Assembly: GCF_001839655.2 (NCBI RefSeq)
Contig: NZ_CP056087.1
Location: 3,410,001 to 3,474,000 of the forward strand
Length of the DNA: 64,000 nucleotides
Direction of reading: 5' to 3'
Origin: Pseudomonas argentinensis
GTDB taxonomy: Bacteria > Pseudomonadota > Gammaproteobacteria > Pseudomonadales > Pseudomonadaceae
The first letter of the stretch is position 1. The number at the start of each line of letters is the position of its first letter. The notes beneath the pieces were generated by a model that saw nothing but the letters and a program-made list of their open reading frames with translations, was not told the DNA's origin and did not search any database. Below, in pieces: positions 18,473 through 28,948 of the stretch. The position numbers and the translations under genes were made by a program.

Positions 18473-18538
18473 AGTCTTGCGCGACTGCGAAATCGTAGTC
18501 AGCTTTCACTTGCGGCTTGTCGCTTGCAGCTCGAGGCT

Positions 18539-19789
<1,251 letters not shown>

Positions 19790-19845
19790 TTATTGTTGTT
19801 ACCGCTTTGCAATGCCGGCATCAGGACTACGAGGCCGACTCCTTC

Positions 19846-20994
19846 TCAACGATTCGCTAACGAGGTGACGTTGTCTGGCTGTGCCGCGCGGGCCAGGGGC
19901 CGCACCCGCTCGCCGCTCTGGGCATCGAACAGCAGCGCCCGGGAGGCATCGATGTGCAGTTCCAGGTGCTGACCGACCGGCGGCGCCTGATCCGGCGCCA
20001 GGCGACAGCACAGCTTGCTGTCGTTGACGGTGACGAACACCAGGGTGTCCGGTCCGGTGGGTTCGGTGACTTCCACCTGCGCAGGCAGCGCAGTCGCTTG
20101 TGCCGCGCCGGCGGCAAGCTGCACCTGCTCCGGGCGCACGCCAAGCAGCATGTCGCGCTGCTCGGTGCCTTCCGGCAGCTCGCCCAGGGGCAGCTCGCAG
20201 CGGCCGATGGACGACGCGAGCAGCGCCCACACCTGACCGTCGCGGCGCTGCAGCTGCACGGGGATGAAGTTCATCGGCGGCGAGCCGATGAAGCTGGCCA
20301 CGAACTGGTTCGCCGGGTCGTTGTAGATCTGTTGCGGGGTGCCGAACTGCTGGATCACGCCCTCCTTCATCACCGCGACCTTGTCGCCCAGGGTCATGGC
20401 TTCGATCTGGTCGTGGGTGACGTACACCGTGGTGGTCTTCAGGCGCTGGTGCATCAGCTTGATTTCGGTGCGCATCTCCACCCGCAGCTTGGCGTCGAGG
20501 TTCGACAGCGGCTCATCGAACAGGTAGATCTTCGGCCGCCGCGCCAACGCACGGCCCATGGCCACGCGCTGCTGCTGGCCGCCGGAGAGCTGGCCGGGTT
20601 TGCGCGCCAGCAGGTGTTCGATCTGCAACAGCTTGGCGACCCGGGCCACCTCCTCGTCGATGGCCGCCGCGGGCAACTTGCGCATCTTCAGGCCGAAGGC
20701 GATGTTGTCCCGTACGTTCATGGTCGGGTACAGCGCGTAGGACTGGAACACCATGGCGATGTCGCGATCCTTGGGACTCATGCCGCTGATATCGGCGTCG
20801 TCGACCAGGATCGCGCCATTGCTGATGTTCTCCAGGCCGGCGATGCAGTTCATCAGGGTGGATTTACCACAGCCCGAGGGACCGACCAGGATCAGGAATT
20901 CGCCATCATCGATCTTCAGATCGATGCGTTTCAGCGTGTCCGTCAGGCCGCTGCCGTAGGACTTGTTGACGTTGCGCAGTTCGAGCGTTGCCAT
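19846..20994 (-). CDS. gtsD: glucose ABC transporter ATP-binding protein GtsD
   Basis: CUT1-type (MalK/UgpC-like) ATPase of 382 residues that powers sugar uptake. Walker [10 protein letters not shown] (about 40), signature [12 protein letters not shown], Walker [16 protein letters not shown], and H-loop [11 protein letters not shown]-terminal regulatory TOBE/OB region follows ([10 protein letters not shown]). It lies 46 bases after gtsC in gtsABCD and is followed by the porin. Substrate assignment (glucose, possibly other aldohexoses) rests on the conserved Pseudomonas locus. Confidence 0.93.
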   Translation of the reverse strand: MATLELRNVNKSYGSGLTDTLKRIDLKIDDGEFLILVGPSGCGKSTLMNCIAGLENISNGAILVDDADISGMSPKDRDIAMVFQSYALYPTMNVRDNIAFGLKMRKLPAAAIDEEVARVAKLLQIEHLLARKPGQLSGGQQQRVAMGRALARRPKIYLFDEPLSNLDAKLRVEMRTEIKLMHQRLKTTTVYVTHDQIEAMTLGDKVAVMKEGVIQQFGTPQQIYNDPANQFVASFIGSPPMNFIPVQLQRRDGQVWALLASSIGRCELPLGELPEGTEQRDMLLGVRPEQVQLAAGAAQATALPAQVEVTEPTGPDTLVFVTVNDSKLCCRLAPDQAPPVGQHLELHIDASRALLFDAQSGERVRPLARAAQPDNVTSLANR

Positions 20995-21040
20995 TTACTT
21001 CTCTCCACTTCGAAAGCCCCGCGAGCGAGCGCAGCAGCTT

Positions 21041-21871
21041 TCAACCCTTGACCGCGCCGGCCGTGAGGCCGCGCAGGAAGTACTTGCCCGCCAGGATGTA
21101 CACCAGCAGGGTCGGCAGCCCGGCGATCATCGCCGCGGCCATGTCCACGTTGTATTCCTTGGCCCCGGTGCTGGTGTTGACCAGGTTGTTGAGGGCCACG
21201 GTGATCGGCTGGGCGTCGCCACTGGCGAACACCACACCGAACAGGAAATCGTTCCAGATCTGGGTGAACTGCCAGATCAGGCAGACCATGATGATCGGCA
21301 CCGACATGGGCAGCAGGATGCGCCCGAAGATGGTGAAGAACCCGGCGCCATCCAGGCGCGCCGCCTTGACCAGGGCATCCGGCACGCTGACGTAGAAGTT
21401 GCGGAAGAACAGCGTGGTGAAGGCGATGCCGTAGACCACGTGGACCAGCACCAGGCCGACGGTGGTGTTGGCCAGGCCGAACTTGCCGAGGGTGAAGGAG
21501 GCCGGCAGCAGGATGGTCTGGAACGGCAGGAAGCAGCCGAACAGCAGCAGGCCGAAGAACAGCTGCGAGCCGCGGAAGCGCCACATCGACAGCACGTAGC
21601 CGTTCAGCGCGCCGATCGCCGTGGAGATCAGCACCGCCGGAATGGCCATCTTCGCCGAGTTCCAGAAATGCCCGCCGACCACGTCCCAGGCCTTGACCCA
21701 GCCGATCAGGGTAAAGGCGTCGGGCAGCGACAGCAGGTTGCCGGCGCGCACGTCCTCGGGGGTCTTGAAGCTGGTCAGCAGCATCACCACCAGGGGCACC
21801 AGGTATAGCGCGGCGGCGAACAACAGGGTGGCGTGAATCGCCAGGCGGCTTGGACTGAAGGCCTTAGTCAT
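21041..21871 (-). CDS. gtsC: glucose ABC transporter permease GtsC
   Basis: Inner-membrane permease of 276 residues (MalG-like). It starts MTKAFSPSRLAIHATLLF, has about six helices and carries the EAA loop with the consensus DALVKAARLDGAGFFTIFGRILLP, which contacts GtsD. It overlaps gtsB by 8 bases. Part of the gtsABCD glucose importer. Confidence 0.92.
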   Translation of the reverse strand: MTKAFSPSRLAIHATLLFAAALYLVPLVVMLLTSFKTPEDVRAGNLLSLPDAFTLIGWVKAWDVVGGHFWNSAKMAIPAVLISTAIGALNGYVLSMWRFRGSQLFFGLLLFGCFLPFQTILLPASFTLGKFGLANTTVGLVLVHVVYGIAFTTLFFRNFYVSVPDALVKAARLDGAGFFTIFGRILLPMSVPIIMVCLIWQFTQIWNDFLFGVVFASGDAQPITVALNNLVNTSTGAKEYNVDMAAAMIAGLPTLLVYILAGKYFLRGLTAGAVKG

Positions 21872-22772
21872 GGCGCTTGCCTCGCAATTCCGAGTAGAGG
21901 TACGGCACCAGGATCGCCAGGATCGCGCCGAGCATCAGCATCGCGCTGGCCGAACCGATGCCCATCTGGCCGCGGCTGAAGGTGAAGTTGTACATGAACA
22001 TCGCCGGCAGGTCGGAGGCGTAGCCAGGCCCGCCCGCGGTCATCGCCGCCACCAGGTCGAAGCTCTTGATGGCGATATGGGCGAGGATCATCACCGCGCT
22101 GAAGAACACCGGCCGCAGGCTCGGCAGCACGATGCGCATATAGATGGTCGGAAGATTCGCGCCGTCCACCTGGGCAGCGCGGATGATCGACTGGTCGACG
22201 CCGCGCAGCCCGGCCAGGAACAGCGCCATGACGAAGCCCGAGGCCTGCCACACGGCAGCGATCACCAGGCAGTAGACGACTCGGTCGGGGTCCACCAGCC
22301 AGTCCAGGCGAAAGCCTTCCCAGCCCCAGTCACGCAGCAGCTTGTCCAGGCCCAGGCCAGGGTTGAGCAGCCATTTCCAGGCGGTGCCGGTGACGATCAT
22401 CGACAGCGCCATGGGGTACAGGTAGATGGTGCGGATGAAGCCTTCGCGGCGGATGCGCTGATCGAGCAGCACCGCCAGCAACACGCCGATGACCAGGCTG
22501 ATGCCGATGAACAGGCCGCCAAACACCATCAGGTTCTTGCTGGCGACCCACCAGCGGTCGTTGTCCAGCAAACGTATGTACTGCTGCAGGCCCACCCACT
22601 TGTAGCTGGGCATGAAGCTGGAATTGGTGAACGACAGCACCGCCGTCCACAGGATGTAGCCGTAGAACCCCACCAGCACCACCAGCATGGTGGGCGCCAG
22701 TACCAGCTTGGGCAGCCAGCGCTGCAGCGCATCGAAGGGTGAAGCCTTGCCGATTACCGTCGTGACACTCAT
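21864..22772 (-). CDS. gtsB: glucose ABC transporter permease GtsB
   Basis: Inner-membrane permease of 302 residues (MalF-like) with six or so helices and the EAA loop QSIIRAAQVDGANLPTIYMRIVLP. It pairs with GtsC. A 116-base gap separates it from gtsA and contains a GC-rich hairpin (near 22815-22840), of the kind often seen after the first, most highly expressed gene of binding-protein operons. Confidence 0.92.
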   Translation of the reverse strand: MSVTTVIGKASPFDALQRWLPKLVLAPTMLVVLVGFYGYILWTAVLSFTNSSFMPSYKWVGLQQYIRLLDNDRWWVASKNLMVFGGLFIGISLVIGVLLAVLLDQRIRREGFIRTIYLYPMALSMIVTGTAWKWLLNPGLGLDKLLRDWGWEGFRLDWLVDPDRVVYCLVIAAVWQASGFVMALFLAGLRGVDQSIIRAAQVDGANLPTIYMRIVLPSLRPVFFSAVMILAHIAIKSFDLVAAMTAGGPGYASDLPAMFMYNFTFSRGQMGIGSASAMLMLGAILAILVPYLYSELRGKRHD

Positions 22773-22888
22773 CGGGCATACCCTGTGTAGAGAAATTCGG
22801 GACGAACGCCGCCGGCGACAGGCGCAATGCCTGGCGCACGGACGGATGGTGAATTCAGCTAGGCCGCCGGACGACGGCCCGCTTCACG

Positions 22889-24157
22889 CTACTGCGCCGA
22901 CTTGATCGCCGCGGCGATCTGCGCGCCGGCCTTGCTCGGGTCGGCGTTCTTGTCGCTCATGAAGTTGGTGACCACATCGAAGATCGCCCCCTGCACCGCC
23001 AGGTTGGTGGCCATGCTGTGGGCCATGCTCGGCTCCAGCTTGCCGGCCTTGTCGGCCGCCTGGAAATCCTTCATGGAGGCCTGGGCGCAGCTGTCGAACT
23101 TGTTCATGTCCAGGTCCGCACGCACCGGGATCGAGCCCTTGTTCTCGTTGAACACGTACTGGAACTCGGGCTCCAGGGCGATCCGTGCCAGCGCGTGCTG
23201 AGCGGCGATGTCGCCCTCTTTCTTCAGCCTGAACATGGCCAGGGAATCGATGTTGTAGGTGTAGCTGCCCGCGGTGCCCGGCATCGGTACGCACTGGTAG
23301 TCCTTGCCGGCCATCTTGCCGGCGGCGGTCCACTCGCTCTTCGCCCAGTCGCCCATGATCTGCATGCCGGCCTTGCCGTCGATGACTTCCGCGGTGGCCA
23401 GGTTCCAGTCACGGCCGGCGCGGTTGTCGTCCATGTAGGTGGAGAGCTTCTTCAGCGCGGTGAACACTTCGGTCATCTGCGGGCTGGTCAGGGTCGCCTC
23501 GTCGTTCTCGACGAACGCCTTGTGGTAGCCCTCGGCGCCCATGATGCCGAGCACGAGGCCTTCGAACACGGTGCTGTCCTGCCACGGCTGGCCACCGTGG
23601 GCCAGGGGCGTGAAGCCGGCGGCCTTGAGCTTGTCGCCGGCGGCGTAGAGTTCGTCCAGGGTGGTCGGCGCCTTGTCGATGCCGGCCTTCTTGAACACCG
23701 CCGGGTTGATCCACAGCCAGTTGACGCGGTGGATGTTCACCGGCACGGCGACGTAGTGGCCGTCGTACTTCATGGTGTTGGAAACGGTTTTCGAGAGCAG
23801 GCCATCCCAGTTGTTGGCCTTGGCCACGTCATCCAGCGGGGCGAGCAGATCCAGCGCGCCCCACTCCTGCAGGTCCGGGCCCTTGATCTGGGCAGCGCCT
23901 GGCGGGTTGCCGGAGACCACGCGGGTCTTGAGTACGGTCATCGCGGCGGAGCCGGCACCACCGGCCACGGCGCTGTCCTTCCAGGTGTAGCCGTCCTTTT
24001 CGACCAGCTCACGCAGAACCTTCACGGCTGCCGCTTCGCCACCGGAGGTCCACCAATGCACGACTTCGACCGTACCTTTGGAATCGGCCGCCAGTGCGGT
24101 GAGGGGAAACAGGGAGGCGAGAGAAACGGCAGTAGCGAGACGGGTGATCGCGTTCAT
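22889..24157 (-). CDS. gtsA: glucose ABC transporter periplasmic binding protein GtsA
   Basis: Secreted solute-binding protein, 422 residues. The signal peptide ([23 protein letters not shown]) precedes [23 protein letters not shown], typical of CUT1 sugar binders. Inside are [19 protein letters not shown] and a [15 protein letters not shown] segment. First gene of gtsABCD-porin. Its upstream region (24158-24270) carries a motif also found upstream of the neighbouring AGE isomerase gene. Confidence 0.94.
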   Translation of the reverse strand: MNAITRLATAVSLASLFPLTALAADSKGTVEVVHWWTSGGEAAAVKVLRELVEKDGYTWKDSAVAGGAGSAAMTVLKTRVVSGNPPGAAQIKGPDLQEWGALDLLAPLDDVAKANNWDGLLSKTVSNTMKYDGHYVAVPVNIHRVNWLWINPAVFKKAGIDKAPTTLDELYAAGDKLKAAGFTPLAHGGQPWQDSTVFEGLVLGIMGAEGYHKAFVENDEATLTSPQMTEVFTALKKLSTYMDDNRAGRDWNLATAEVIDGKAGMQIMGDWAKSEWTAAGKMAGKDYQCVPMPGTAGSYTYNIDSLAMFRLKKEGDIAAQHALARIALEPEFQYVFNENKGSIPVRADLDMNKFDSCAQASMKDFQAADKAGKLEPSMAHSMATNLAVQGAIFDVVTNFMSDKNADPSKAGAQIAAAIKSAQ

Positions 24158-24234
24158 CGAAGTACCTTTCTTGTTGTTAGCGGCAAGTCATGGCGCTTGC
24201 GTTGCAGGGAGTGTAATCAGGGTTCGCGGGCACA

Positions 24235-24274
24235 CAGGTAACGAAGGGATGCATAAATGTCACCATCTGGTTAC
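24235..24274. promoter_or_regulatory. bipartite motif upstream of gtsA, copy 1
   Basis: CAGGTAACGAAGG, 11 bases, then GTCACC-ATCT-GGTTAC. Its start lies 78 bases upstream of gtsA and its end reaches into the stop codon of the AGE isomerase gene. The same two blocks at the same spacing occur at 25709-25748. Probably a regulator operator; GltR, CRP-like or another factor cannot be distinguished. Confidence 0.6.
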
Positions 24275-25503
24275 ATGCGCGAAAAGGCCGTGGCCAGGCT
24301 CGGCGCCAGCGCCAGGCGCGGCAGCACAACGGCCTGGTAGGCGTGATACAGGTCGGGCTTGCCGGGCCAGATACTGGCGGCCGGCCGGTTATCCGTGTCG
24401 AGCTCATGGTGCCAGCTGCCCTGGTGCAGATCGATGAAATGGACAGAGGTGAATTCCCAGAAACGTCGATACCACTGCTCGTAGATCGGCTCGCCGGTGC
24501 GCCGCAGCAAGGCCGCCGCTGCCGCGCTGGCTTCCGCCTGCACCCAATGCAGACGCGCGCGCACCACCGGCTGCGCCTGCCAGTCGAGGGTGTACACCAG
24601 CCCCGGTGCGCCATCGGCATGCCAGGCATCGCGACAGGCACTGGTGAACAGCCCGCGGGCATCGTCGAGCAGCCAGCCTGGCGCAGCGAGACCTGCATGC
24701 GCCAAGGCGGCTTCCAGGTGCAACAGCAGGCGTGCCCACTCGAAGCTGTGGCCGGGCGTGCTGCCATAGGGGCGGAATGGATCGGCGCGGTTGTCGGCGT
24801 TGTATTCCGGCAGCGCCCGCCAATGCCGGTCGAAATGCTCGACCACGGCATGCCCACGGGAGGCGGCATGCCCGTGGATCAGCCGCTCGGCGATACGCAG
24901 CGCGCGCTGCAGCCAGACGCTGTCGCCGGTGACGTCGGCCAGGGCCAGAAATGCCTCCACGCCATGCATATTGCTGTTGGCACCACGGTAGGCTTCTTCC
25001 TCGGACCAGTCACGGTTGAAGCTCTCGCGTAGCGCCCCCTCCTCCTCGCTCCAGAAATGCAGCTCGAGAATGCTGATCGCTTCGTCCAGCAGTGCATCGG
25101 CTCCAGGCCGGCCGGCCGCCTGGGCGGAGCTGGCAGCCAGGGCCACGAAGGCGTGCAGGTAAGCGCTCTTGTCGCCACGGCGAGTGGCATCGGCGAACCA
25201 GCCACCGGCCACTTCGTCCCGTAGCCTGCCCTGCAGCGCGGCAACGCCGTGATCGACCAGCGCGTCATGGCCGGCAATGCCCTGCAGGTGAGCCAGGGCG
25301 AAACAGTGGGTCATGCGGGTGGTATGGATCAGCTCGGCGCTGGCACCGGGCGGCAGCGCACCTGTTTCATCGAGGCCGGCGAAGCCATGTTCGACCTTGG
25401 CGGCACGGGCAAACGGCAGCAGGCGCAGGCCTTCGGCATTCAGCCAGGCCAGGTGGGCCGGCTCGACCAGCCAGCTGTCAGCGGGTAACGGGGATGGGAT
25501 CAT
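24271..25503 (-). CDS. AGE-family sugar isomerase/epimerase (mannose isomerase-like)
   Basis: A 410-residue (alpha/alpha)6-barrel enzyme of the N-acylglucosamine 2-epimerase/YihS/mannose isomerase family. Motifs: TRMTHCFALAHLQG, FNRDWSEEEAYRGANSNMHGVEAFLAL, GSTPGHSFEWARLLLHLE (family histidine), and SWHHELD near the C-terminus. The start at MIPSPLPADSW (25503) is preferred; upstream in-frame codons to 25587 look non-coding. The gene sits between gtrS and gtsA, a position empty in P. aeruginosa, so it may convert mannose or another imported aldose into fructose or glucose for the same pathway. The exact sugar is not readable. Confidence 0.87.
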   Translation of the reverse strand: MIPSPLPADSWLVEPAHLAWLNAEGLRLLPFARAAKVEHGFAGLDETGALPPGASAELIHTTRMTHCFALAHLQGIAGHDALVDHGVAALQGRLRDEVAGGWFADATRRGDKSAYLHAFVALAASSAQAAGRPGADALLDEAISILELHFWSEEEGALRESFNRDWSEEEAYRGANSNMHGVEAFLALADVTGDSVWLQRALRIAERLIHGHAASRGHAVVEHFDRHWRALPEYNADNRADPFRPYGSTPGHSFEWARLLLHLEAALAHAGLAAPGWLLDDARGLFTSACRDAWHADGAPGLVYTLDWQAQPVVRARLHWVQAEASAAAAALLRRTGEPIYEQWYRRFWEFTSVHFIDLHQGSWHHELDTDNRPAASIWPGKPDLYHAYQAVVLPRLALAPSLATAFSRM

Positions 25504-25708
25504 TATTGTTATTCCATGCAAACGGTTAGTGGCCCCACCGGTCGGTAGCCTGGGTTGAGCGCAGCGATACCCGGGAACTGCAAACACCCGGGTTACGCCT
25601 TTGGCTGACCCAGGTTACAAACGCTATTGCCGGCACCGGTGCGGCACTTTATCCGTGCACAAATCGCTGGAGGCTCACGGCAAAAGTCTACTGGCGGCTG
25701 CATATCCC

Positions 25709-25748
25709 CAGGTAACGAAGGCCTGCGGCTTTGTCACCAGACGGTGAC
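25709..25748. promoter_or_regulatory. bipartite motif upstream of the AGE isomerase gene, copy 2
   Basis: CAGGTAACGAAGG, 11 bases, then the perfect palindrome GTCACC-AGAC-GGTGAC. Both blocks match copy 1 at 24235-24274 with identical 24-base phasing. It lies just after the gtrS stop codon and about 206 bases upstream of the isomerase start. The rest of this 247-base gap holds an imperfect inverted repeat (CCTGGGTTGAGC at 25550; GACCCAGG at 25607). Confidence 0.6.
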
Positions 25749-25750
25749 AT

Positions 25751-27208
25751 TCAATCCGGCATCCGCGGCAGGCGCAGGGTCACCCGCAGCCCGCCTTCAC
25801 GCATGTTCTGCAGGCTCACCTCGCCGCCGTGACTGTGGGCGATGTTGCGCGCGATGCCGAGCCCCAGGCCATAACCCTGCTGCTGCCCGGCCAGGCGAAA
25901 GTGCGGCTCGAACACCTGTTCGAGGCGCTGCTCGGGTACCCCCGGCCCCTCGTCGTCGACGTGCAGCACGTAGGCCTCGTCATCATCCTCGACATGCAGA
26001 TGGGCGCGGTGGCCGTACTTGAGCGCATTGTCGATCAGGTTGCCGATGCAGCGGCGCAGCGCCAGGGGCTTGCCGAGATAAGCCGCCTGGGCCTCGCCAT
26101 GCAGGGTCACGCGGCCGTTGCCCGCCGGCGCCAGGCACGGCTCGACCAAACAATGCAGCAGCTGGTTGAGGTCCACGGGCTCGATGTTCTCGTGGATGTC
26201 GGTGTCCTTGACGCATTGCAGGGCGCCCTTGACCAGCAGCTCCAGCTCGTCGAGGTCGCGGCCGAACTTGGTCTGCAGGGCTTCGTCGTCGAGCAGTTCG
26301 ACGCGCAGGCGCAGCCGGGTGATCGGCGTGCGCAGGTCGTGGGAAATGGCGCTGAACAGCTGGGCGCGCTCGGTCAGGTAACGGCTGATGCGCTCGCGCA
26401 TGGCGTTGAAGGCACGCGCCACCTCGACCACTTCCTTTCCGCCGGTCTCCTCCACCGGCTGGATATCGGCGCCCAGCGACAGATGCCGTGCGGCGCGCGC
26501 CAGGCGCTTGAGCGGGCGGCTCTGCCAGCGCACCAGAACGCCGATGAACAGCAGCAGAAAACCGCTGCTGAGCAGGATGAACCACAGCTGCTGGGTAGGC
26601 AGCACCGGCTCCTCCAAGCTGGTGTAGGGCTCGGGCAGCAGCGAAGCGATATACAGCCACTCGCCGGGCGCCAGCTGGATCTGGGTGACCAGCACCGGCG
26701 GGTTGACCGGCTCCAGGGTCAGGGCGTAATGGGCCCAGGAACGCGGTAGCTCGTCGAGCTTCAGGCCGCCATTGAAGATACGCAGGTCGTCCGGGCTGAC
26801 GAAGGTCACGGAAATGTCCGCGCTGTTGCCCAGAGAAGCACGCAGTATTTCGCTCACCGCCTCGGTCACCGCCAGCTTGCGCGGCGTGTCGGGCAACAGC
26901 TGCATGGCCAGTGGCCGGTCGTTGAGGCTGACCACGAAACGGGTGCCGCCCATGCTGCGCAGCTGGTCGAGCACCATGGGCCGGTAGGCCACCGGCAGGG
27001 AACGGAAATAACGCACGCTGGCCGACATCGAATGGGCCAGGCTGCGCGCGGAGGTCACCAGCCCCTCGAGCTGGGTGGCGCGCAACTGCGACAGCCAGAT
27101 GGCGCTGGACAGGGTTTGCGCGGCCAGCACCGAGAGCAGTGTCAGCAGCAACATGCGGCCCAGCAAGGAGCGTGGAATCGGCACCAGCCGACGCCAGTCA
27201 GCGCGCAT
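25751..27208 (-). CDS. gtrS: sensor histidine kinase GtrS
   Basis: Membrane sensor of the GtrS-GltR two-component system, 485 residues: TM1 (LLLLTLLSVLAAQTLSS), a periplasmic sensor domain of about 150 residues, TM2 (LWFILLSSGFLLLFIGVLV), a HAMP domain, a HisKA H-box (FSAISHDLRTPITRLRLR) and an HATPase domain (N-box DNALKYG, G-box GPGVPEQ and GYGLGLGIARNI). In P. aeruginosa GtrS binds 2-ketogluconate and 6-phosphogluconate and controls glucose genes. It overlaps gltR by 11 bases. Confidence 0.93.
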   Translation of the reverse strand: MRADWRRLVPIPRSLLGRMLLLTLLSVLAAQTLSSAIWLSQLRATQLEGLVTSARSLAHSMSASVRYFRSLPVAYRPMVLDQLRSMGGTRFVVSLNDRPLAMQLLPDTPRKLAVTEAVSEILRASLGNSADISVTFVSPDDLRIFNGGLKLDELPRSWAHYALTLEPVNPPVLVTQIQLAPGEWLYIASLLPEPYTSLEEPVLPTQQLWFILLSSGFLLLFIGVLVRWQSRPLKRLARAARHLSLGADIQPVEETGGKEVVEVARAFNAMRERISRYLTERAQLFSAISHDLRTPITRLRLRVELLDDEALQTKFGRDLDELELLVKGALQCVKDTDIHENIEPVDLNQLLHCLVEPCLAPAGNGRVTLHGEAQAAYLGKPLALRRCIGNLIDNALKYGHRAHLHVEDDDEAYVLHVDDEGPGVPEQRLEQVFEPHFRLAGQQQGYGLGLGIARNIAHSHGGEVSLQNMREGGLRVTLRLPRMPD

Positions 27209-27929
27209 TGCCGGCCTGGGCGGTCACGGCAGCAGCCAGCTGGTAGCCGCTGCCGCGCACCGTGCGGATCAGCCGTGGCGGCTTGCTGGTGTCACGCAGG
27301 CGCTGGCGCAGGCGACTCACCGCCATGTCGACGATGCGCTCGAGCGGCATCATTTCGCGCCCGCGGGTGGCGTTGCCGATGGTGTCGCGGTCGAGGATCT
27401 GCTGCGGGTGATCGAGAAACAGCTTGAGCAGCGCGAAGTCGGCACCCGACAACAGCACCTCCTCGCCGTCGAGGTGGAACAGCCGGTGGCTGACCATGTC
27501 CAGGCGCCAGTCATCGAAGGCCAGCACGTCCGCGCCACGCTCCTGGGCGAAATTCACCCGGCGCAGCAGCGCCTTGATACGCGCCAGCAACTCGCGCGGG
27601 CTGAACGGCTTGCCGAGGTAATCGTCGGCGCCCAGCTCCAGGCCGATGACCCGGTCGGCCTCGTCGGAGCTGGCGGTGAGCATGATGATCGGCACCTGGG
27701 CGAAACGCTGGTGTTCGCGGGTCCAGCGGCACAGGCTGAAGCCGTCCTCGTCGGGCAGCATCACGTCGAGAATCACCAGATCCGCACCACCCTCGCAGAG
27801 CGCCTCGCGAAACCCGGCACCATCGGCCACGGCCCGCACCTGCAGGCCGGCGCGGCCGAGGTAGGTTTGCAGCAGTTCACGAATATCCTGGTCGTCGTCG
27901 ACCAGCAGAATCGATTTTCCGGCTCTCAC
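27198..27929 (-). CDS. gltR: response regulator GltR
   Basis: OmpR-family response regulator, 243 residues. The receiver domain has the acidic pocket DDDQD, the phospho-acceptor Asp in LVILDVMLPDEDG and the Lys of DYLGKPFSPRELLAR; a C-terminal winged helix (RDTIGNATRGREMMPLERIVDMAVSRLRQRL) follows. The start is a GTG at 27929, with AAGGA 8 bases upstream, giving VRAGKSILLVDDD; longer in-frame starts up to 28058 run through intergenic sequence. It is preceded by glk and followed by its kinase gtrS. In P. aeruginosa this pair regulates glucose uptake and edd/gap-linked genes. Confidence 0.93.
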   Translation of the reverse strand: MRAGKSILLVDDDQDIRELLQTYLGRAGLQVRAVADGAGFREALCEGGADLVILDVMLPDEDGFSLCRWTREHQRFAQVPIIMLTASSDEADRVIGLELGADDYLGKPFSPRELLARIKALLRRVNFAQERGADVLAFDDWRLDMVSHRLFHLDGEEVLLSGADFALLKLFLDHPQQILDRDTIGNATRGREMMPLERIVDMAVSRLRQRLRDTSKPPRLIRTVRGSGYQLAAAVTAQAGNAR

Positions 27930-27982
27930 ATCGATGATCCTTGTTGTTTTTATGGGCGACGCTTGGACAAACGATTGGCCTC

Positions 27983-28948
27983 TCAGCTCCGTTGCAGCTG
28001 CTGCTCCACCGCCACACCGGCGCCGACCAGGCCTGGGTAAGGCGCGGTTACCAGCCATACCGGCAGGCCGTCGAAGTAATCGCTCATGCAGCCCTTGTCG
28101 CGCAGGCTGCGCGAAAAGCCGCTGGCCATGAAGAAGTTGGCGAAGCGCGGCACCATACCACCGGCGATAAACACCCCGCCTCGCGCCCCCAGGGTCAGCA
28201 CGTTGTTGCCGGCCACACGGCCGAGCAGGCAGCAGAACAGCTCCAGCACATTGACCGCCAGCGGCTCGCCCTCCAGCGCAGCACGGGTGACCTGGGCCGC
28301 GCTCTGCAGAGAAGCCGGCTGACCATCCACCGCGCAGGTGGCGCGGTACAGCGCCAGCAGCCCGTTGCCACTGAGCGCACCGGCCTCGGCGCTGACGTGG
28401 CCGAGCTGGCGATGCAGCGCCTGCCAGATCAGCGCTTCGCGGTTGCTGCCCACCGGCAGGTCGACGTGGCCACCCTCACCCGGCAAGGCGTGCCAGCTGC
28501 CATCGGGCAACGCCAGCAGGGTACCGACGCCCAGGCCGGTGCCGGCACCGATCACCACCGCCGGGCGCCCAGGCTGCGCCACGCCCGGGCAGACGGTGAT
28601 GTACTCGTCGTCCTGCAGGCAGGTCATGCCCAGAGCCATGGCGGAAAAGTCGTTGATCAGCAGCAGTTCGCGCACCTGCAGCTCGGCACAGAACGCCTGG
28701 CGATCGATACGCCAGGCATTGTTGGTGAAACGAAAGGGATCGACCTCCACCGGCCCGGCGCAGGCCAGACAGATGGTGTCCACCTCGCCGAGTGCCAATC
28801 CTTCGGCTGCCAGGTAGGCGGCGATGGCCTGCTCGACGGTGGCGTGATCAGCTGTGGCCGACACCCTTACCGAATGCAGGCCGCCGTCGCGCCACAGGGC
28901 GAAACGCGCATTGGTGCCGCCGATGTCGCCAACCAGGGCCAGGCTCAT
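27983..28948 (-). CDS. glk: glucokinase
   Basis: ATP-dependent glucose phosphorylation in the cytoplasm, 321 residues. Bacterial glucokinase motifs are present: [13 protein letters not shown] (phosphate 1), [12 protein letters not shown] (catalytic Asp), [11 protein letters not shown] and [10 protein letters not shown] (sugar binding). The ATG at 28948 overlaps the edd stop as ATGA, and gltR follows 53 bases later. With edd, gltR and gtrS it makes an operon driven from the edd/gap divergent promoter region. Confidence 0.95.
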   Translation of the reverse strand: MSLALVGDIGGTNARFALWRDGGLHSVRVSATADHATVEQAIAAYLAAEGLALGEVDTICLACAGPVEVDPFRFTNNAWRIDRQAFCAELQVRELLLINDFSAMALGMTCLQDDEYITVCPGVAQPGRPAVVIGAGTGLGVGTLLALPDGSWHALPGEGGHVDLPVGSNREALIWQALHRQLGHVSAEAGALSGNGLLALYRATCAVDGQPASLQSAAQVTRAALEGEPLAVNVLELFCCLLGRVAGNNVLTLGARGGVFIAGGMVPRFANFFMASGFSRSLRDKGCMSDYFDGLPVWLVTAPYPGLVGAGVAVEQQLQRS

